Origin: an uncultured Pirellula sp.
Lineage (GTDB): Bacteria > Planctomycetota > Planctomycetia > Pirellulales > Pirellulaceae
Direction: 5' to 3'
Assembly: GCA_903837255.1 (NCBI GenBank)
Contig: CAILTZ010000477.1
Coordinates: forward strand, 1-6,097
DNA length: 6,097 nucleotides
Part shown: positions 5,659-6,097 of the stretch, piece by piece
How positions within the stretch are numbered: the stretch's first letter is position 1
Layout of the letters: each line of letters begins with the position of its first letter
Notes under the pieces: generated by a model
Seen by the model: the letters and a program-made list of their open reading frames with translations, nothing else
The model's database searches: none
Told to the model about the DNA's origin: nothing
Made by a program: the position numbers and the translations under genes

Positions 5659-6097
5659 TTTTGCGACTCCCATTCCATACGAAAATGCGGACCGATTCTG
5701 GGTATGTCGAAAACATCTCCGACGACGTGCCAACCGTTGGCGGCATAAAAAGGGACGGCCTTTTCCCTGGCCTTGCACCAAAGCCTCCAATGATTCACTT
5801 TGGCCAAATCAGCGACGTAGTCAAGCATCATGCTACCGATCCCTTTGCCTTGGAGTTCGGCCAACACCGCCATACCCCGAAGCTGAACGGTTGGGGTTGA
5901 TTGGGAGAGATCGGGAGGCATGAGGGTCAAGCAACCGATGGGTTGTTCGTTTTGGTAAGCCACGATGTGGAGGGTATCTGGATCATCATCTCCGGCAAAG
6001 AGTGATTCCTCGTAGGGCATCCCTAGCGGTGCGCGCAGCACGGCGTATCGCACTTGCCGCACCTTTGAAATTTCATCTAAACCGCGCCACTGGCGGA
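5655..6097 (-). CDS. GNAT-family N-acetyltransferase (5'-truncated by window edge)
   Basis: GNAT enzymes move acetyl from acetyl-CoA to an amine; the substrate here is unknown. Counting from the GTG at 6062: RYAVLRAPLGMPYEES (5-20) and GDDDPDTLHIVAY (24-36) are typical of a GNAT subgroup related to ElaA/YitI-like proteins. QPIGCLTLMP (40-49) is a central strand. Motif A is LRGMAVLAELQGKGIGSMML (61-80), with the acetyl-CoA pyrophosphate loop QGKGIG (71-76). Then LWCKAREKAVPFYAANGWHVVG (94-115) and the tail IPRIGPHFRMEW (120-131) complete the fold. The frame stays open past GTG 6062 to the window edge, adding codons for RGLDEISK just before VRQVRY. Together these resemble the usual first GNAT strand and helix, so the real start lies beyond 6097 and GTG 6062 is not the start. 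The gene ends TGA 5657-5655, overlapping the epimerase ATG by 4 bp, and is the first visible gene of the operon. Confidence 0.87.
   Translation of the reverse strand, partial: RQWRGLDEISKVRQVRYAVLRAPLGMPYEESLFAGDDDPDTLHIVAYQNEQPIGCLTLMPPDLSQSTPTVQLRGMAVLAELQGKGIGSMMLDYVADLAKVNHWRLWCKAREKAVPFYAANGWHVVGDVFDIPRIGPHFRMEWESQK
5667..5671 (-). promoter_or_regulatory. Shine-Dalgarno that fixes the epimerase start
   Basis: The minus strand reads GGGAGTCGCAAAA before ATG 5658, so GGGAG is eight bases from the start codon and lies within the 3' end of the GNAT gene. It favours 5658 over the upstream in-frame ATGs at 5673 and 5790. Confidence 0.65.

Noticed and set aside
5659..5790. In-frame N-terminal extension of the epimerase up to an ATG at 5790 (44 extra residues)
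   Set aside because: The extension is Arg-rich, unlike the family, and overlaps the GNAT coding region. The ATG at 5658 has a good Shine-Dalgarno and a 4-bp ATGA overlap with the GNAT stop.
6060..6062. GTG as the start of the GNAT gene
   Set aside because: The frame is open upstream to the window edge and those codons continue the expected GNAT N-terminal strand and helix, so the gene is cut by the window rather than starting here.

Overview
This window reads as a chromosomal segment of a bacterium, most likely a member of the Planctomycetota (Pirellulaceae-like). That is an inference from three things: moderately high GC, the first gene's close resemblance to a sugar isomerase/epimerase-like TIM-barrel subfamily that is abundant in planctomycetes, and the mix of loosely packed housekeeping genes. 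I see no phage, transposon, CRISPR, tRNA or rRNA signature. The region looks like ordinary chromosome rather than an accessory island.

Layout, left to right. (1) Positions 1-824, plus strand: 3' part of a xylose-isomerase-like TIM-barrel gene whose 5' end lies outside the window. (2) Positions 825-873: a short gap with three 13-bp tandem repeats, the last one also forming a small hairpin. (3) Positions 865-1224, minus strand: a small exported or membrane-anchored protein of unknown function. (4) Positions 1231-1394: a divergent intergenic region. (5) Positions 1395-3506, plus strand: complete ppk1 (polyphosphate kinase 1). (6) Positions 3507-3560: a short convergent gap with two small hairpins. 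(7) Positions 3561-6097, minus strand: a tightly packed three-gene operon, transcribed right to left. It encodes a GNAT acetyltransferase (5' end beyond the right edge), an enolase-superfamily dipeptide epimerase / N-acetyl-D-glutamate racemase-like protein (DgcA-like), and a DUF1611 P-loop protein (DgcN-like, D-glutamate N-acetyltransferase family). The GNAT and racemase genes overlap by 4 bp (ATGA), and the racemase and DUF1611 genes by 8 bp. Both downstream starts have a good Shine-Dalgarno sequence inside the preceding gene.

How the genes work together. The racemase/DUF1611 pair is the clearest functional unit. In the characterised DgcN-DgcA route, D-glutamate is N-acetylated and then racemised to N-acetyl-L-glutamate, so D-Glu (for example from peptidoglycan turnover) can enter L-glutamate/arginine metabolism. 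The epimerase here keeps the D-x-D motif typical of L-Ala-D/L-Glu epimerases, so a muropeptide-dipeptide role is an equally serious alternative. Ppk1 makes polyphosphate independently of this operon. No link between the TIM-barrel gene, the small membrane protein and ppk1 can be shown from sequence.

Both window edges cut genes: the first CDS is open to base 3 and the last to base 6097, so their true starts are not visible. I found no convincing novel system. The most interesting point is the three-gene D-glutamate/muropeptide operon with two unrelated candidate acetyltransferases.
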